Assembly: GCF_021347895.1 (NCBI RefSeq)
Contig: NC_067121.1
Coordinates: 17,619,962 to 17,683,961 of the forward strand
Source: Acanthochromis polyacanthus
Lineage: Eukaryota > Chordata > Actinopteri > Pomacentridae
DNA: 64,000 bases
Direction of reading: 5' to 3'
Below the pieces are notes generated by a model. That model searched no databases. It was not told where the DNA came from and saw nothing but the letters and a program-made list of their open reading frames with translations. This document shows, piece after piece, positions 1 through 10,134 of this stretch (its first letter is position 1; each line of letters opens with the position of its first letter). The translations under genes were made by a program, and so were the position numbers.

Positions 1-2241
1 AAAAAAAAATAATTTAAAACATCGTCAGGTTTTCACATTTCCAGGGCTCCTTGAATTTCTAAAGCAAATATAAACTTGTGATATTTCATCCAAATAACTT
101 TATTCTGTGGGTCTCTTTTAAGAATTCACCAAAAGTAAAACATTTGCTCAAAGCAGATTCAGCTAAAACAACAACAACAACTGTAATTTCAGCAGGCCTC
201 AACATGACTGTAAAATCATGAGTGACTCCACCACATCTAGCAGTGATGTAACAGTTCTGGGTCTTTTCAAGTGAACTGGGTTGAACTGCAGGCTGTGTTT
301 ACACAGAGCAGATCAACATAAAGATGGAATGTAAGTAGATAAAACTCGAAGTAAAAAAACAACAACAAAAAAACAGAGCAACTGCTTTGAGTTCAGAGCG
401 TTCATTTCCAGCTAATCTGTTATTTATTGTCCAGAGGGGTTCTACAAAAATTGTTTTGAACTTAACTCCTTTGATAACTCAAAGTGCTCAATTTAGAAAT
501 CCAGAATGTCACTCTCTCATGGAGCAATTTCTCCAAATCCCCTCCTCTCTTTGAAGGAAATGGAGCTGAAATCCCATGCTGACTAAAGTATGCTGTAGTG
601 GTGAAGAGTTGTTTGATGTCTTTTAATTTTGATGGACTTTAATAACCTCTTATGCTAAAAGCTCAGCACTTACAAAATGCTTTTCTACCTTAATGGTAAT
701 AAAAGTGCTTTGCGGTAGTTACATTACAGTTGGAATAGATTACTTTGCTATTTGCTACACTATTGCTTGTGTGTATCTTGTTATGAGTTTGCATTTTTGT
801 GGCTCAGTAGTCGTTCAGCGCATCTCTTTATGTGGGTAAAACCGCCATAACCTTTAATCACACTCCATTTTTTCCAGGGTGTGCTGCAGCAGTAAAGCTT
901 CAGAAGTAATCAAACATGTGAGATGCACTAACTTCCGATTCCTCTGTTTTTCCAGGAATAACAGAGATGGCTGTTTTCCGTTCAACCTCTCAGAATCCAA
1001 CATCCAGAACTCCACATATTACATCAGGACCCTCTGAAGACTATAAAGGCTCCTACTCTCCAAATGCTGCAGCTCGCTGCTCGTCGCAACCATCACAAAA
1101 CAAATAAAGTGCATTTTGCATGAGAAGGGACGCAATGTTGCATTTTCAAACTAATGGCAAGATCCAACTTTCAAAATGGTTCTCAGTCCATCTGCACCCC
1201 AAATTCCCGTGTGCAGCAGGCAAATGTGTTTTCACTGTGCTATGACTTTAATGCGTTTTTATGATGATTAAGAATAATTATTGTAGCAGAGCAGCATTTT
1301 ATTTATGAAGCAAAGCCATCACTCCAGAAACTTAAATTTGCTGTAGACTGTATGTGTTAGAGAGCATACACTATTTAACCTTGCAGTAAAAGTGCCAATC
1401 TTATTTGCAAGCAAGCATCACCTCACTCCTTCTGGCAACACAATGATTTTCCATCAGGTAGGCTGCCACAGAAATCACTACAGCTCTGTACTGTACATAT
1501 CGAAGCTTTCCTAGGAGAATAGCAAATTATCCTTCACAGTTGATTTCTCTCATGTCTACTTGAAATTTGACTTTTTATTTTAATTTCAGTGTTTTATTGT
1601 TTGTCATTGATTATACCACTGCAACATTTGTCGAGAAAGTCTATTTTAGCAAACGCCAACATGCTGTGCTGTGCAAGAAATAGATTTTTATGTGCCTGTG
1701 TAGGCTTTGAACTCGGTCCAGGGTAGAAGATCGGCTGCAGCACAAGTCCCAGGTTTGTGTGACTGTGAGGCTAAGGGCTCAGACTGCCGAGCTCTGCCCG
1801 AACTAGACGCAAAGCCAAGAGAGATCTTTCCTTCACCTCCCCCGAACATGTCAGCTGTATGCCTCCCTTATCTGTATCTGTATTCAGGTATCTGAATAAC
1901 TGAGTATTGTTCATGTACAGCCATGTTTTGCTCAAAATGGTGAAATAAAAATGGTTAATGCATTGATTTTTAATTTAATGTTTTCTTCTAAACAATAACA
2001 GGACCACAGTACTTAAACTTGTTTCTCCAGTTGACCCACTGATTATTGATTTTTGGATTTAAACACTGAGATGTGGTTGTTTTTTAAGTATATGAATTTA
2101 TTTTAAATCTGTTTATTCTCAGTTTTAGTTGGAAAGAAAAAAATCTGTCATCAACACTGAGCAATAACAGCAAAGAATGAATTTCCCCTTCTCAAAAACT
2201 GAAATGGCCTCTCACTTTCTTTCTTTCGCTGTCTTTCTCTC

Positions 2242-2247
<6 letters not shown>
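1..2247. other. Unassigned AT-rich intergenic sequence
   Basis: No exon, transposon coding remnant or RNA gene could be recognised. Reading frames are short and show no domain. There are small (AAC)n-like runs near 168-182 and 358-372. It lies upstream of the zbtb14-like gene, beyond the transposons. It could hold distal regulatory DNA or the end of a neighbouring gene, but nothing visible shows this. Confidence 0.5.

Positions 2248-2288
<41 letters not shown>
2248..2288. repeat. (TA)n microsatellite
   Basis: An uninterrupted TA dinucleotide run of about 41 bp, directly abutting the left end of the foldback element at 2289. Elements that insert at TA could have targeted it. Confidence 0.95.
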
Positions 2289-2291
<3 letters not shown>

Positions 2292-2539
2292 AGGGTAGAG
2301 ACTGCGATTTGGTAGAATTGGAGTTTCTACCAGTAGAGATTGCGATTGGAGTCTCTACCAGTAGAGATGTAACTTTAAATCTGACCCCTGCCCTGACCCC
2401 TGACCGTAACCTTAAAAGTCTAACCTTAGCCCTGGCAAATCTCTACTGGTAGGATTGGAGTTTCTACTGGTAGAGACTGCGATCTCAATCTCTACTGGTA
2501 GAAACTACAACTCTACCAAATCGCAGTCTCTACCCTGAC
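2289..2539. mobile_element. Foldback MITE with about 50-bp terminal inverted repeats
   Basis: The left end (starting GTCAGGGTAGAGACTGCGAT) is the near-perfect reverse complement of the right end (finishing ATCGCAGTCTCTACCCTGAC). The inverted match runs about 50 bp with a few mismatches. Inside are further short inverted copies of a TCTACTGGTAGA-type motif around a CCTGACC-rich centre. It is flanked by TA-rich sequence on both sides, compatible with TA target-site insertion. It has no coding capacity, so it is a non-autonomous element. The superfamily is not identified. Confidence 0.85.
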
Positions 2540-2556
2540 ATATACATACACATGTA

Positions 2557-4048
2557 CACTACCGTCAGAAGTTATAGAACACCCCAATTTTTTCCTTTTT
2601 TTAATTGAAATTGAAGTAGTTCAAATCCAATGAATAGCTCAAAATGGTACAAAGGTAACTGGTGAACTGCCAGAGGTTAAAAAAAAAGGGTAAGGTTACC
2701 CAAAACTGAAAAACAATGTCCATTTCAGAATTATACCAAAAGGCCTTTTTCAGGGAACAAGAAATGGGTTAACAACTTAAAGCTATTCTGCAGCAATAGA
2801 GGTTGATTAAGCCTTGAAAGTTGGTACTAACAAATCCTACAGGTGTCCCAACTTTTCTTGATTACTTACAACCGACTTTGCATTAGTGTTGGAACACACC
2901 ATGGTACCATACCCTCCAGAGCATTATTTAAACAGTATTGTACTGCAGAAAGTAGTGTGTTGCTGTAAAAATGGAGAGGAATGTCGATTAACAATGGAAG
3001 AGCGACAGACAATCATAAGACTTAAAAATGCCGGTCTTTTCTACAGAGAAATTATGAAGAAAGTCAAGATGTCGGTGAGTCGAGTTGTCTTCACCATCAA
3101 AAGGCACTCTGAAACTAGGGAAAACTCTGACAGGAAGAGGTCTGAACAGAAGACAAGTTCCTGAGGGTCAACAGCTTGGTGATAGGCTCACAGGACAACA
3201 GCTTCAAGCACAGCTTAGTAGTGGTTGTAGTACGCAAGAGAACCGAGAAGAGAAGACTTGGAGTTGCAGGTAAGACAGGTTAAGTTTCAGCAAGAAAATC
3301 ATTGCTAAGATGTCAGAACTAGAAACAGAGGCTTGCCTCAGCCATGAAGCACTGCAAATGGACTACTGAAGACAGGAAGAAGGTATTGTGGACTGTAGAA
3401 TACAAATTTGAAATCTTTGGCTCATCCTGCAGGATTTTTGCACACCGTCGAGGAGAAAGGATGATTCCTTAGTGTGTGACATCAACTGTCAAACATGGAG
3501 GAGGAAGCGTGATGGTCTAGGGCTGTTTTGTTGGATCCATGGTTGGTGACTTGTACAGAGTGAGAGGTACCCTGAACCAAAACAGCTCCCACAGCTTTCT
3601 GGAAAAGGTGATTAACCATTGCTATGCAGTATCCTCTGATATGTTCATAGTTGGTCAGGAGTTCATCCTATAGCAAGATAATAACCCAAAACAGAGAACA
3701 CAGAACAAGATGGGAAGCTTGAAAACATGGAGTGGCAGCACAGTCTCCAGACTTAAACCCCATGGAGCTGGTTTGAACTGGACAGAAGAGTGAAAGCAAA
3801 GTAACCTACAAGTGCCACATATTTATGGGAACTTCTGCAACAGAGTTGGGAAGAACTTTCTGAAGAATATTTGATTTCCATTGTGGAAAAATGCCAGGAC
3901 TGTGTTCAGCTGTTATATCTGCCAAAGGTGGTTACTTTGAGTCAAAAATTTAGAATACATTTTGATTTCTAAATTGATTTTAAACCTCATTTGTTTATTT
4001 GTTCCATGCTTTCAGAGTACAATGAGACATCCACATGCATAATATCGA
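2557..4048 (+). mobile_element. Decayed Tc1-like transposon, copy A
   Basis: The left end after a TA begins CACTACCGTCAGAAGTTATA, typical of fish Tc1 elements. The transposase is broken by several stops and frameshifts. Its N-terminal helix-turn-helix region is readable at 2990-3160 (LTMEERQTIIRLKNAG). The catalytic-domain remnant at 3380-3620 includes KHGGGSVMV. The right terminal repeat is not visible: recognisable sequence stops near 4048, where copy B begins. It is a non-functional fossil. Confidence 0.85.
2886..3164 (+). pseudogene. Tc1 transposase N-terminal fragment
   Basis: The longest open remnant of copy A. Residues from about 36 onward carry the LTMEERQTIIRLKNAG segment and then SVSRVVFTIKRHSE, matching the paired-like DNA-binding helices of Tc1 transposases. 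Known family role: DDE transposase that binds the inverted repeats and inserts at TA. The frame is lost after 3160, and the downstream catalytic region continues in other frames with stops, so no active enzyme is encoded. Confidence 0.8.
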
Positions 4049-4059
4049 GTATATAATAA

Positions 4060-5601
4060 TACATCAGTCTTTATTCTCATGACTATGTTGTAGATTCTCA
4101 CTGAGGCATCAAAACTATGAATGAACACATACGGAATTACATAGTAAGCAAAAAAAAAATGCAGAATAAGTCAAAACATGTTTTGTATTTTAGATTCTTC
4201 AAAGCAGCCAATCTTTGCTTTGATTACTGCTTTGCACACTCTTGACATTCTTTCTGTGAGCTTCATGACATAGTCACCTGAAATGGTTTTCACTTCAAAG
4301 GTGTGCCTTGTTAAGGTTCATTTGTGGAAGAAGGTTGGAACCGTTGTGTTGTGCAGAAGTCAGGTTGGTGCACAGTTGACAGCCGTATTTGACAACTGTT
4401 AGAATCCATATTGTGGCAAGAACCAATCAGGTAAGTAAAGAGAAAGGACAGTCCATCATTACTTTAAGAACTGAAGGTCAGTAAGTCCAGAAAATTGCAA
4501 AAACTTTGAATGTATCCCCAAGTGTAGTCACAAAAACCATCAAGCGCTATGAAGAAATCAACTCACATGTTGACCACCCCAGAAAAGGAAAACCAAGAGT
4601 CACCTCTGCTGCTGAGGATAAGTTCATTGGAGTCACCAGCTTCAGAAATGGCAAGTTAATAGCACCTCAGATTAGAGCCCAGATAAATGCCACACAGAGT
4701 TCTAGCGGCAGACACATCTCAACATCCACTGTTCAGAGGAGACTGCACCAATCGGGCCTTTATGGTCAAACAGTTACTAAGAAACAACTTCTAAGGAAAA
4801 GTAACGACCAGAAGAGATTTGTTTGAGCCAAGAAACACAAGGAATGGACATTAGACCAGTGGAAATCTGTGTTTTGGTCTGATGAGTCCAAATGTGAGAT
4901 CTTTGGTTCCATGAAGAAAAGGTGAACGGATGGTCTCCACATGCATGGTTCCCACCATGAAGCATGGAGGAGGAGGTGTGATGGTGTGGGGGTGCTTTGC
5001 TGGTGACACTGTTGGGGATTCATTCAAAATTGAAGGCACACTGAACCAGCATGGCTACCACAGCATCCTGCAGCGACATGCCATCCCATCCGGTTTGCAT
5101 TTAGTTGAACCATCATTTTTTTTTCACAGGACAATGACCCCAAACCTACCTCCAGGCTGTGCAAGGGCTATTTGACCAAGAAGGAGAGTGATGGAGTGCT
5201 GTATGACCTGGCCTCCACAGTCACCTGACCTAAATCCAATCCCGATGGTTTGGAATGAGATGGACTGCAGAGGGAAGGCTAAATGACCAACAAATGCTCA
5301 GCATCTCTGGGAACTCCTTCAAGACTGTTGGAAAACCATCTCAGGTGACACCTCATGAAGCTCATCCAGAGAATGCCAAGAGTGTGCAAAGCAGTAATCA
5401 AAGCAAAGGGTGTCTGTTTTGAAGAATGTAAAATATAAAATACGTTTTGACTTATTTCAGACTTTTTTTGTTTACTACAAAATACTGTATGTGTTCATTC
5501 ATCGTTTTGATGCCTTCAGTGAGAATCTACTATGGAAATAGTCATGAAAATAAAGAAAAACATGAAATGGGAAGGTGTGTCCAGACTTGTGATTATTAGT
5601 G
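4060..5601 (+). mobile_element. Decayed Tc1-like transposon, copy B, with long inverted repeats
   Basis: Sequence at 4075-4255 is the inverted copy of 5390-5560. Both carry the TAGATTCTCACTGA and CTTTGATTACTGCTTTGCAC motifs, giving terminal repeats of roughly 190 bp, as in IR/DR-type Tc1 elements. The right end finishes at 5601 followed by TA, but the outermost part of the left repeat looks truncated. The broken transposase lies between. It belongs to a different Tc1 family from copy A. Its right end is only about 140 bp upstream of the CpG-rich zbtb14-like promoter. Confidence 0.9.
4506..5370 (+). pseudogene. Tc1 transposase pseudogene of copy B
   Basis: Open from 4506 to 4826 (SVVTKTIKRYEE helix-turn-helix, then STVQRRLHQSGLYG), then a TGA stop at 4824-4826. 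The catalytic part follows with FWSDESK, which holds the first aspartate of the DDE triad, a further stop near 4923 and frameshifts. KHGGGGVMVWGCFAG is at 4960-5000, with C-terminal remnants to about 5370. At least two stops and several indels make it inactive. Confidence 0.85.
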
Positions 5602-5739
5602 TATATCTCATTGCTTTTCTAGTAGGCACACCACTCATTCTATAAAAGTCACTGAACTGACACATTAATTCGTGTGGCTTTCAGATTAAACACTCAAAGA
5701 TAAATCAGTGAGTATGGATCCTCCTGTAGGCTATAGAGG

Positions 5740-6180
5740 ATAGCTGTAGTGCCGCTCCGGGGCTGTAGGGGGCAGCAGAGCGGTCCATCGTTTCCTGCGG
5801 AGCCGCTCAGTCACAACAAGAGGAGGAAGAGGAAAAACGACAGCTCTGGATCGTCGTCGACTGCCTTGCGTGACAGCACAGGGATCGCGTTCAGGCTTCG
5901 GGTATTAACATTTTCTATTTTCTCTTTGTCTCCTCGGGCGGCGCAGATAACCGCGCGGCTGTCTGTCGGTCGTGTGTCCTCGTGTCCAGCGTGTCTCCGC
6001 TGTTTGTGAACTGACTTAAAGACAGCAGAAACATGCCAATGGAGGCTTGCTGACCAAAATGGCTGGGCGCAGTGAAATGTGAAATATTCTTGCTAAGGTT
6101 ATCCTTCCTTCACGCAGCGCGACTGTCACGCAAACACCGCGACCAAAACGCGTTCGTTAAGTAAAGAAAAGTGCGCGTGT
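5740..6180 (+). promoter_or_regulatory. CpG-rich promoter and 5' UTR region of the zbtb14-like gene
   Basis: CpG density rises sharply here against an AT-rich, CpG-poor background (for example GGGCGGCGCAG near 5938 and clusters of CGCG at 5952 and 6148). This is typical of a vertebrate CpG-island promoter. It lies 0.35-0.8 kb upstream of the coding exon and in the right orientation. The transcription start and first-exon donor are not certain. Donor-like sites occur at 6343 (TTGTAAGT) and 6356 (CAGTAAGT), and would pair with the acceptor at 6493-6494. Confidence 0.7.
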
Positions 6181-6517
6181 TTGTTTCTGCCGCTGTTTCT
6201 GTCTTTTCTTTGCGCTGCTGCAGCTTGTGTCGCTGTCGGGCCTGTCATATTTTTTCTTAAGGATTTCTGCATGATTGATTTAGCCTCTCTTGTTTACTCT
6301 TTGCTTCCAGGCGGTCATTTATTAACAAATGCGCTTTCGCTTGTAAGTTGCTCCAGTAAGTGTTCTGTGTGTTGCATGCATGTATTTTCATAGGAGGCAT
6401 GCATCCAGAGCTCCACCCCTCAGCTGTGCAGCCACATCCATGCCCCGCTTTGTTATTGGAAAAACTCTGACAGTTTGCTGTTTCTCCTTTGCAGGTTGCT
6501 CCTATCTGACCTGCAAC

Positions 6518-7689
6518 ATGTCTGATTTACTGAGATATATCGACTATGACCACAAAGCCACCTTTTTGAAGATGCTGAATCAGCAGAGGATGGAAGGTGA
6601 GCACTGTGATGTGGTGGTGGTGGTGGAAAACATTGAGTTCAGGGCTCACCGCTGTGTCTTGGCCGCCTGCAGCAACTACTTCAAAAAGCTCTTTAAGAAG
6701 CAAAGTGACGAGGACAACTCCATCGTGGAGTTGGACTTCATCCGCTCAGACATCTTTGAAGAGGTGCTCAATTACATGTACACAGCCCGGCTGGCTGTGA
6801 GGAAGAAGGACATCAATATGATGATGTCATCCGGTCAGATCCTGGGGATCAACTTCCTAGATAACCTGTGTACCCAGAAACGTGAGCTGACCAACATGAA
6901 GACTCGGGAAAACCAAGCTCCAGGTGACCACGGGATGAGAGCCCAGGATGCCATCCTTAAAGAGCTGGCCATGGAGGAGGTGAGGAAGAACAGCTTCTAC
7001 GATCAGGGGATGGATGGCATGGGGGCTGGTGGCTCTCACGTCTCTCAGCCGCACAACTACAATACCAACATGGGTAAAGACCCTCACAGCCACAGCTGGG
7101 GCTCCTCCTCCTCCAGCGACATGAAGCTGGAGTACCTGCTGTACGGCCACCGCGACCACGGCTCCTGCCAGAGCACAGGAGCAAAGCCCATGGACCACAA
7201 CGCCAAAAAAGAGCGGCTGCTCACCGCCAACCGCCCCTACGGCTGCGAGCATTGCCCAAAGCCTTCACCACCGCCGCCCACCTCAAGGAGCACCTGAAAA
7301 TCCACTCTGGTTTTAAGCCGCACCGCTGTGTGGTGTGCGGTAAGGCCTTCATCAGGGGCCCCGATCTGAAGAGGCACGAGAGGGTCCACAGCAACGAGCG
7401 GCCCTTCGCGTGCCAAATGTGCGAAAAGGCCTTCAAGCACAAGTCTCACCTGAAAGACCACGAACGGCAGCACCGAGGCGAGCGGCCCTTCAACTGCGGC
7501 TCCTGTGACAAAGCCTTCATCAAAGCGTCGGATCTGAAACGCCACTGGAACACCATGCACAGCGGCAACCCCCGCAGACAGATGTCCCTGTCTCCTGCCG
7601 CCTCCCAGCACGGCCAGGGAGACGCCACCGACCAGAGAGACTGGAAAATGGAGACCGGGCCACACTCGCATAACTCGGGGGACTGTTGA
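6518..7689 (+). CDS. zbtb14: ZBTB14-like BTB/POZ zinc-finger transcription factor, frame interrupted
   Basis: ZBTB14 (ZF5/ZFP161) is a nuclear repressor that binds GC-rich DNA; here that role is inferred from family. I chose the ATG at 6518 because it follows a clear acceptor (TTTCTCCTTTGCAG ending 6494) and has A at -3. Residues 20-122 form the BTB/POZ domain (EHCDVVVVVENIEFRAHRC; YFKKLFKK; EEVLNYMYTA; MMSSGQILGI). A Ser/His-rich linker follows, then SSDMKLEYLLYGH as in ZBTB14. C2H2 fingers lie at about 7244-7305, 7327-7389, 7411-7473 and 7495-7560. The first family finger (about 7160-7220) is degenerate, keeping one Cys and no His pair. One base is missing at about 7256: the upstream frame ends 17 codons after finger two begins, while the next frame stays open with intact fingers to TGA at 7687. 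About 390 codons in total, shorter than the roughly 449 residues of human. Either an assembly error or a real lesion is possible. Confidence 0.85.
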
Positions 7690-8465
7690 GCCTGCAGACA
7701 CACACAAACACACTGACATGCATACACGCACACTTTAAAACATGTATACACACTGACACAACCACAACCCTGTGACAGGCTGTGTAAGCGGGCATCACAT
7801 GGACAGTGATCGGAGTGAGTAACAAGAGATCATAGCATGTTCATAAGACTGTGGGGCTGTATTATTATTCTAAAGAGTTATGTCAAAGCGATGTTTCCTT
7901 TCACCTGTAAAATCATGTAAATGTTTAGTTCACTCTACTATACATATATTTTTCACAAAGCATTGTCGCTATCTAGGCTGAGGGTTCTCATAACATTATT
8001 CTCTTTTACTTTAATGGAATATGTAACATTTAAATGTTTGTTTAACCTTAACTGGGTTTTATGGAGATAAAAGAGAGAAGCAGAATGGGGAGGGGGCAAG
8101 AGATTTTTCTGCATAACATTTGTTGCATTGAGTATATTCATGTGGATGTTTTTAATGGATGTGTTTAGTTGTATTGATTGATATTACACTGTAAGAGTAA
8201 GAGTCACCATTTTGCATTGACGCAGATGATACCAAAGTCTTGGGCCTTCGACGGATTGCCTTAAGAGGCTGTCCTGCCCAAGCAACCGGCCAACTAGATT
8301 TACTGTTATACAGTATAACTGTCATCCAGCTATCAACAGTTTATGATAGATGTCTGTATATACTGTAGCTTAGTTTGTTGCACAATTAGAGAACACAATA
8401 TTGAATTATGCACATATAACATTGTCCTACTCCTACACTTTGACAATAAACACCATTTGCTGTGT
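7690..8465 (+). other. Probable 3' UTR of the zbtb14-like gene
   Basis: AT-rich sequence follows the stop codon. The first good AATAAA after the stop is at 8445-8450, followed by a T/G-rich stretch (TTTGCTGTGTTTTATTGG), so a 3' UTR of about 770 bases is likely. A Pumilio-type TGTATATA lies at 8355-8362. The exact cleavage site is an inference. Confidence 0.5.
8445..8450 (+). terminator. Likely poly(A) signal AATAAA
   Basis: AATAAA within TTTGACAATAAACACC, followed within about 30 bases by a T-rich stretch. It is the best-placed signal downstream of the zbtb14-like stop codon. Confidence 0.5.
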
Positions 8466-8574
8466 TTTATTGGTTTTGCAAAGTTTGTTTTTTTGCTGAG
8501 GAGGGCTGAGCGTGCCCTGGATTAATTGGTGAAGGTAGCTGTGCCACACCCGCATCTTAAACAGTAGATACAAG

Positions 8575-9043
8575 CAACATCCAAAGTTTCTGAAAGAGGT
8601 ATTGTAGAGGTATTCAAAGATGTCATTATCCTCTGCAGCGGCCACATTGGTTAAATGAGTCAAATGCTAATGCTATTTACTTGTTGTGGCTGCAGTGAAA
8701 AAAGTTTGTTGACATTATTTTCTCACCTTTTAAAGTCCTTCTCTGGTCATTGTTGTAATGAAAACATCCCTGACCTGCCTTAAGACGTCTTAGTGGTAAG
8801 TCTACAGTGTTGCTTCCTCCAGAATGTGTAGATCTGTTAAGTCCCTGCCTCTCTTCGGCCAACTGTCTTCTATTTACTCAAGCATACTAGCTCACCTAGA
8901 ACTCGCTCGAGTACTGAAGGTATTTTGTGCTTCACAATGACAAGTGCACCCACATTGTCACTGTTGCATCCGGGCAACATCCAAAGTTTCTAGCAGGATA
9001 TTCATTATCTTCTGCAGCTATCACATTACTTAAATGGACCAAA
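8575..9043 (+). repeat. Diverged local duplication, two arms 400 bp apart
   Basis: 8575-8668 and 8975-9043 share CAACATCCAAAGTTTCT, then ATTATC(C/T)TCTGCAGC, CACATT and TTAAATG blocks in the same order. The intervening sequence is not duplicated. It could be an old tandem duplication or two copies of an interspersed repeat. Confidence 0.6.
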
Positions 9044-9848
9044 TGTTTGTTTTTTGGTAAAAAAAAAGTGCTGGAGGAACTGTATTGTTGAATGTATTTG
9101 TTTTTTGAGATAGAAGACAAACAACTTCTCTCCAATTAAGCTCTTTATTTTCTAAATATCAGTGTCCCAAAATAATCTTGTGCAGGGACCTTTTGTGTTT
9201 GGAATCGCCTCCCAGAAAAGGAAAAAATCAAAAGTGAACACATTTTATTCAGTCTAGCATTGTGAGATAGGTAGTAGACATAAACATCTAATTCAAATAC
9301 TGAAATGTGATTGGCCAAAGGTAAGGAAAAACTGTGGTTTAGACTTAGCTCTCCCATTAGTTGAACCCTCCTGCAAACTTTTTCCAGCTTTCTACAAGTT
9401 AGTATTATTCCACTGTTAGCTGAGATGTGATGCAGCCATTAGTGGTATTCCTTAGGGAGGATTATTGTGATTTTCTCCCTTAAACAACCTTGAGTTAACA
9501 GTTTCAGTAAAATTAGTTGTTGAATTCTAAGGAAATGGGAATGTGCTGTATATCAAGGTCAAAATGATCTTTGTTAGTGTGTGCTTGTGTAGAAGAAGTA
9601 GCATTTTTTGTAAGCGGCTGTAACTTCCCAGCCTGACCTGTCTGTGTCCGTCAGAGCTTGGAGTTAGCGCTTAGCTCCACCTCTTCCCTTTTAAAGCTCA
9701 AGCACAACGCATGGATTTATTGCACATTAAGTGGTCATTATTATCAGTATTATAACACTTATATGTAATGTCAGTTTCAGTGTTCAATTAGTAGTACATT
9801 TGTGAGATAAAAATCCTAACAGTCTGTATACTGACGCATGTAGACACG

Positions 9849-10132
9849 CACTACCGTTCAAAAGTTTGGGGTCATCCAGGCAATTTCATGTTTTCCATGA
9901 AAACTCACACTTTTAGTCTTGTGCTAATATTGCACGAGGATTTTCTAATCAATTAGCCTTTCAACACGATTAGCCAACACAATGCACCGTAAGAATAGGA
10001 GTGATGGTTGCTGGAAATGGGTTTTTGTATATTCATTTACCACATTAACAGTGTCTGATTCTTTTAATGTTATCTTCATTAAAATAAATGTTTTTCTTTC
10101 TAAAGTAAGTACCAAGCTTTTGAACGGTAGCG
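9849..10132. mobile_element. Tc1-type MITE, copy 1 (internally deleted)
   Basis: The ends CACTACCGTTCAAAAG and CTTTTGAACGGTAGCG are inverted repeats. Internal sequence (GGCAATTTCATGTTTTCC; GTTGCTGGAAATG; TTAATGTTATCTTCATT) matches the copies near 17140, 27480 and 58437. It is shorter (284 bp) than the two longer copies (about 360 bp) because of an internal gap. Non-coding. Confidence 0.9.
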
Positions 10133-10134
10133 TA

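Noticed and set aside
4766..5039. Overlapping reverse frames opposite Tc1 copy B
   Set aside because: Antisense shadows of the transposase pseudogene.
6857..7252. 131-residue reverse-strand frame opposite the zbtb14-like linker
   Set aside because: A shadow of the BTB/linker coding strand, with no domain of its own.
7237..7731. 164-residue reverse-strand frame opposite the zinc fingers
   Set aside because: The + strand clearly encodes C2H2 fingers; the reverse frame is their shadow in GC-rich DNA.
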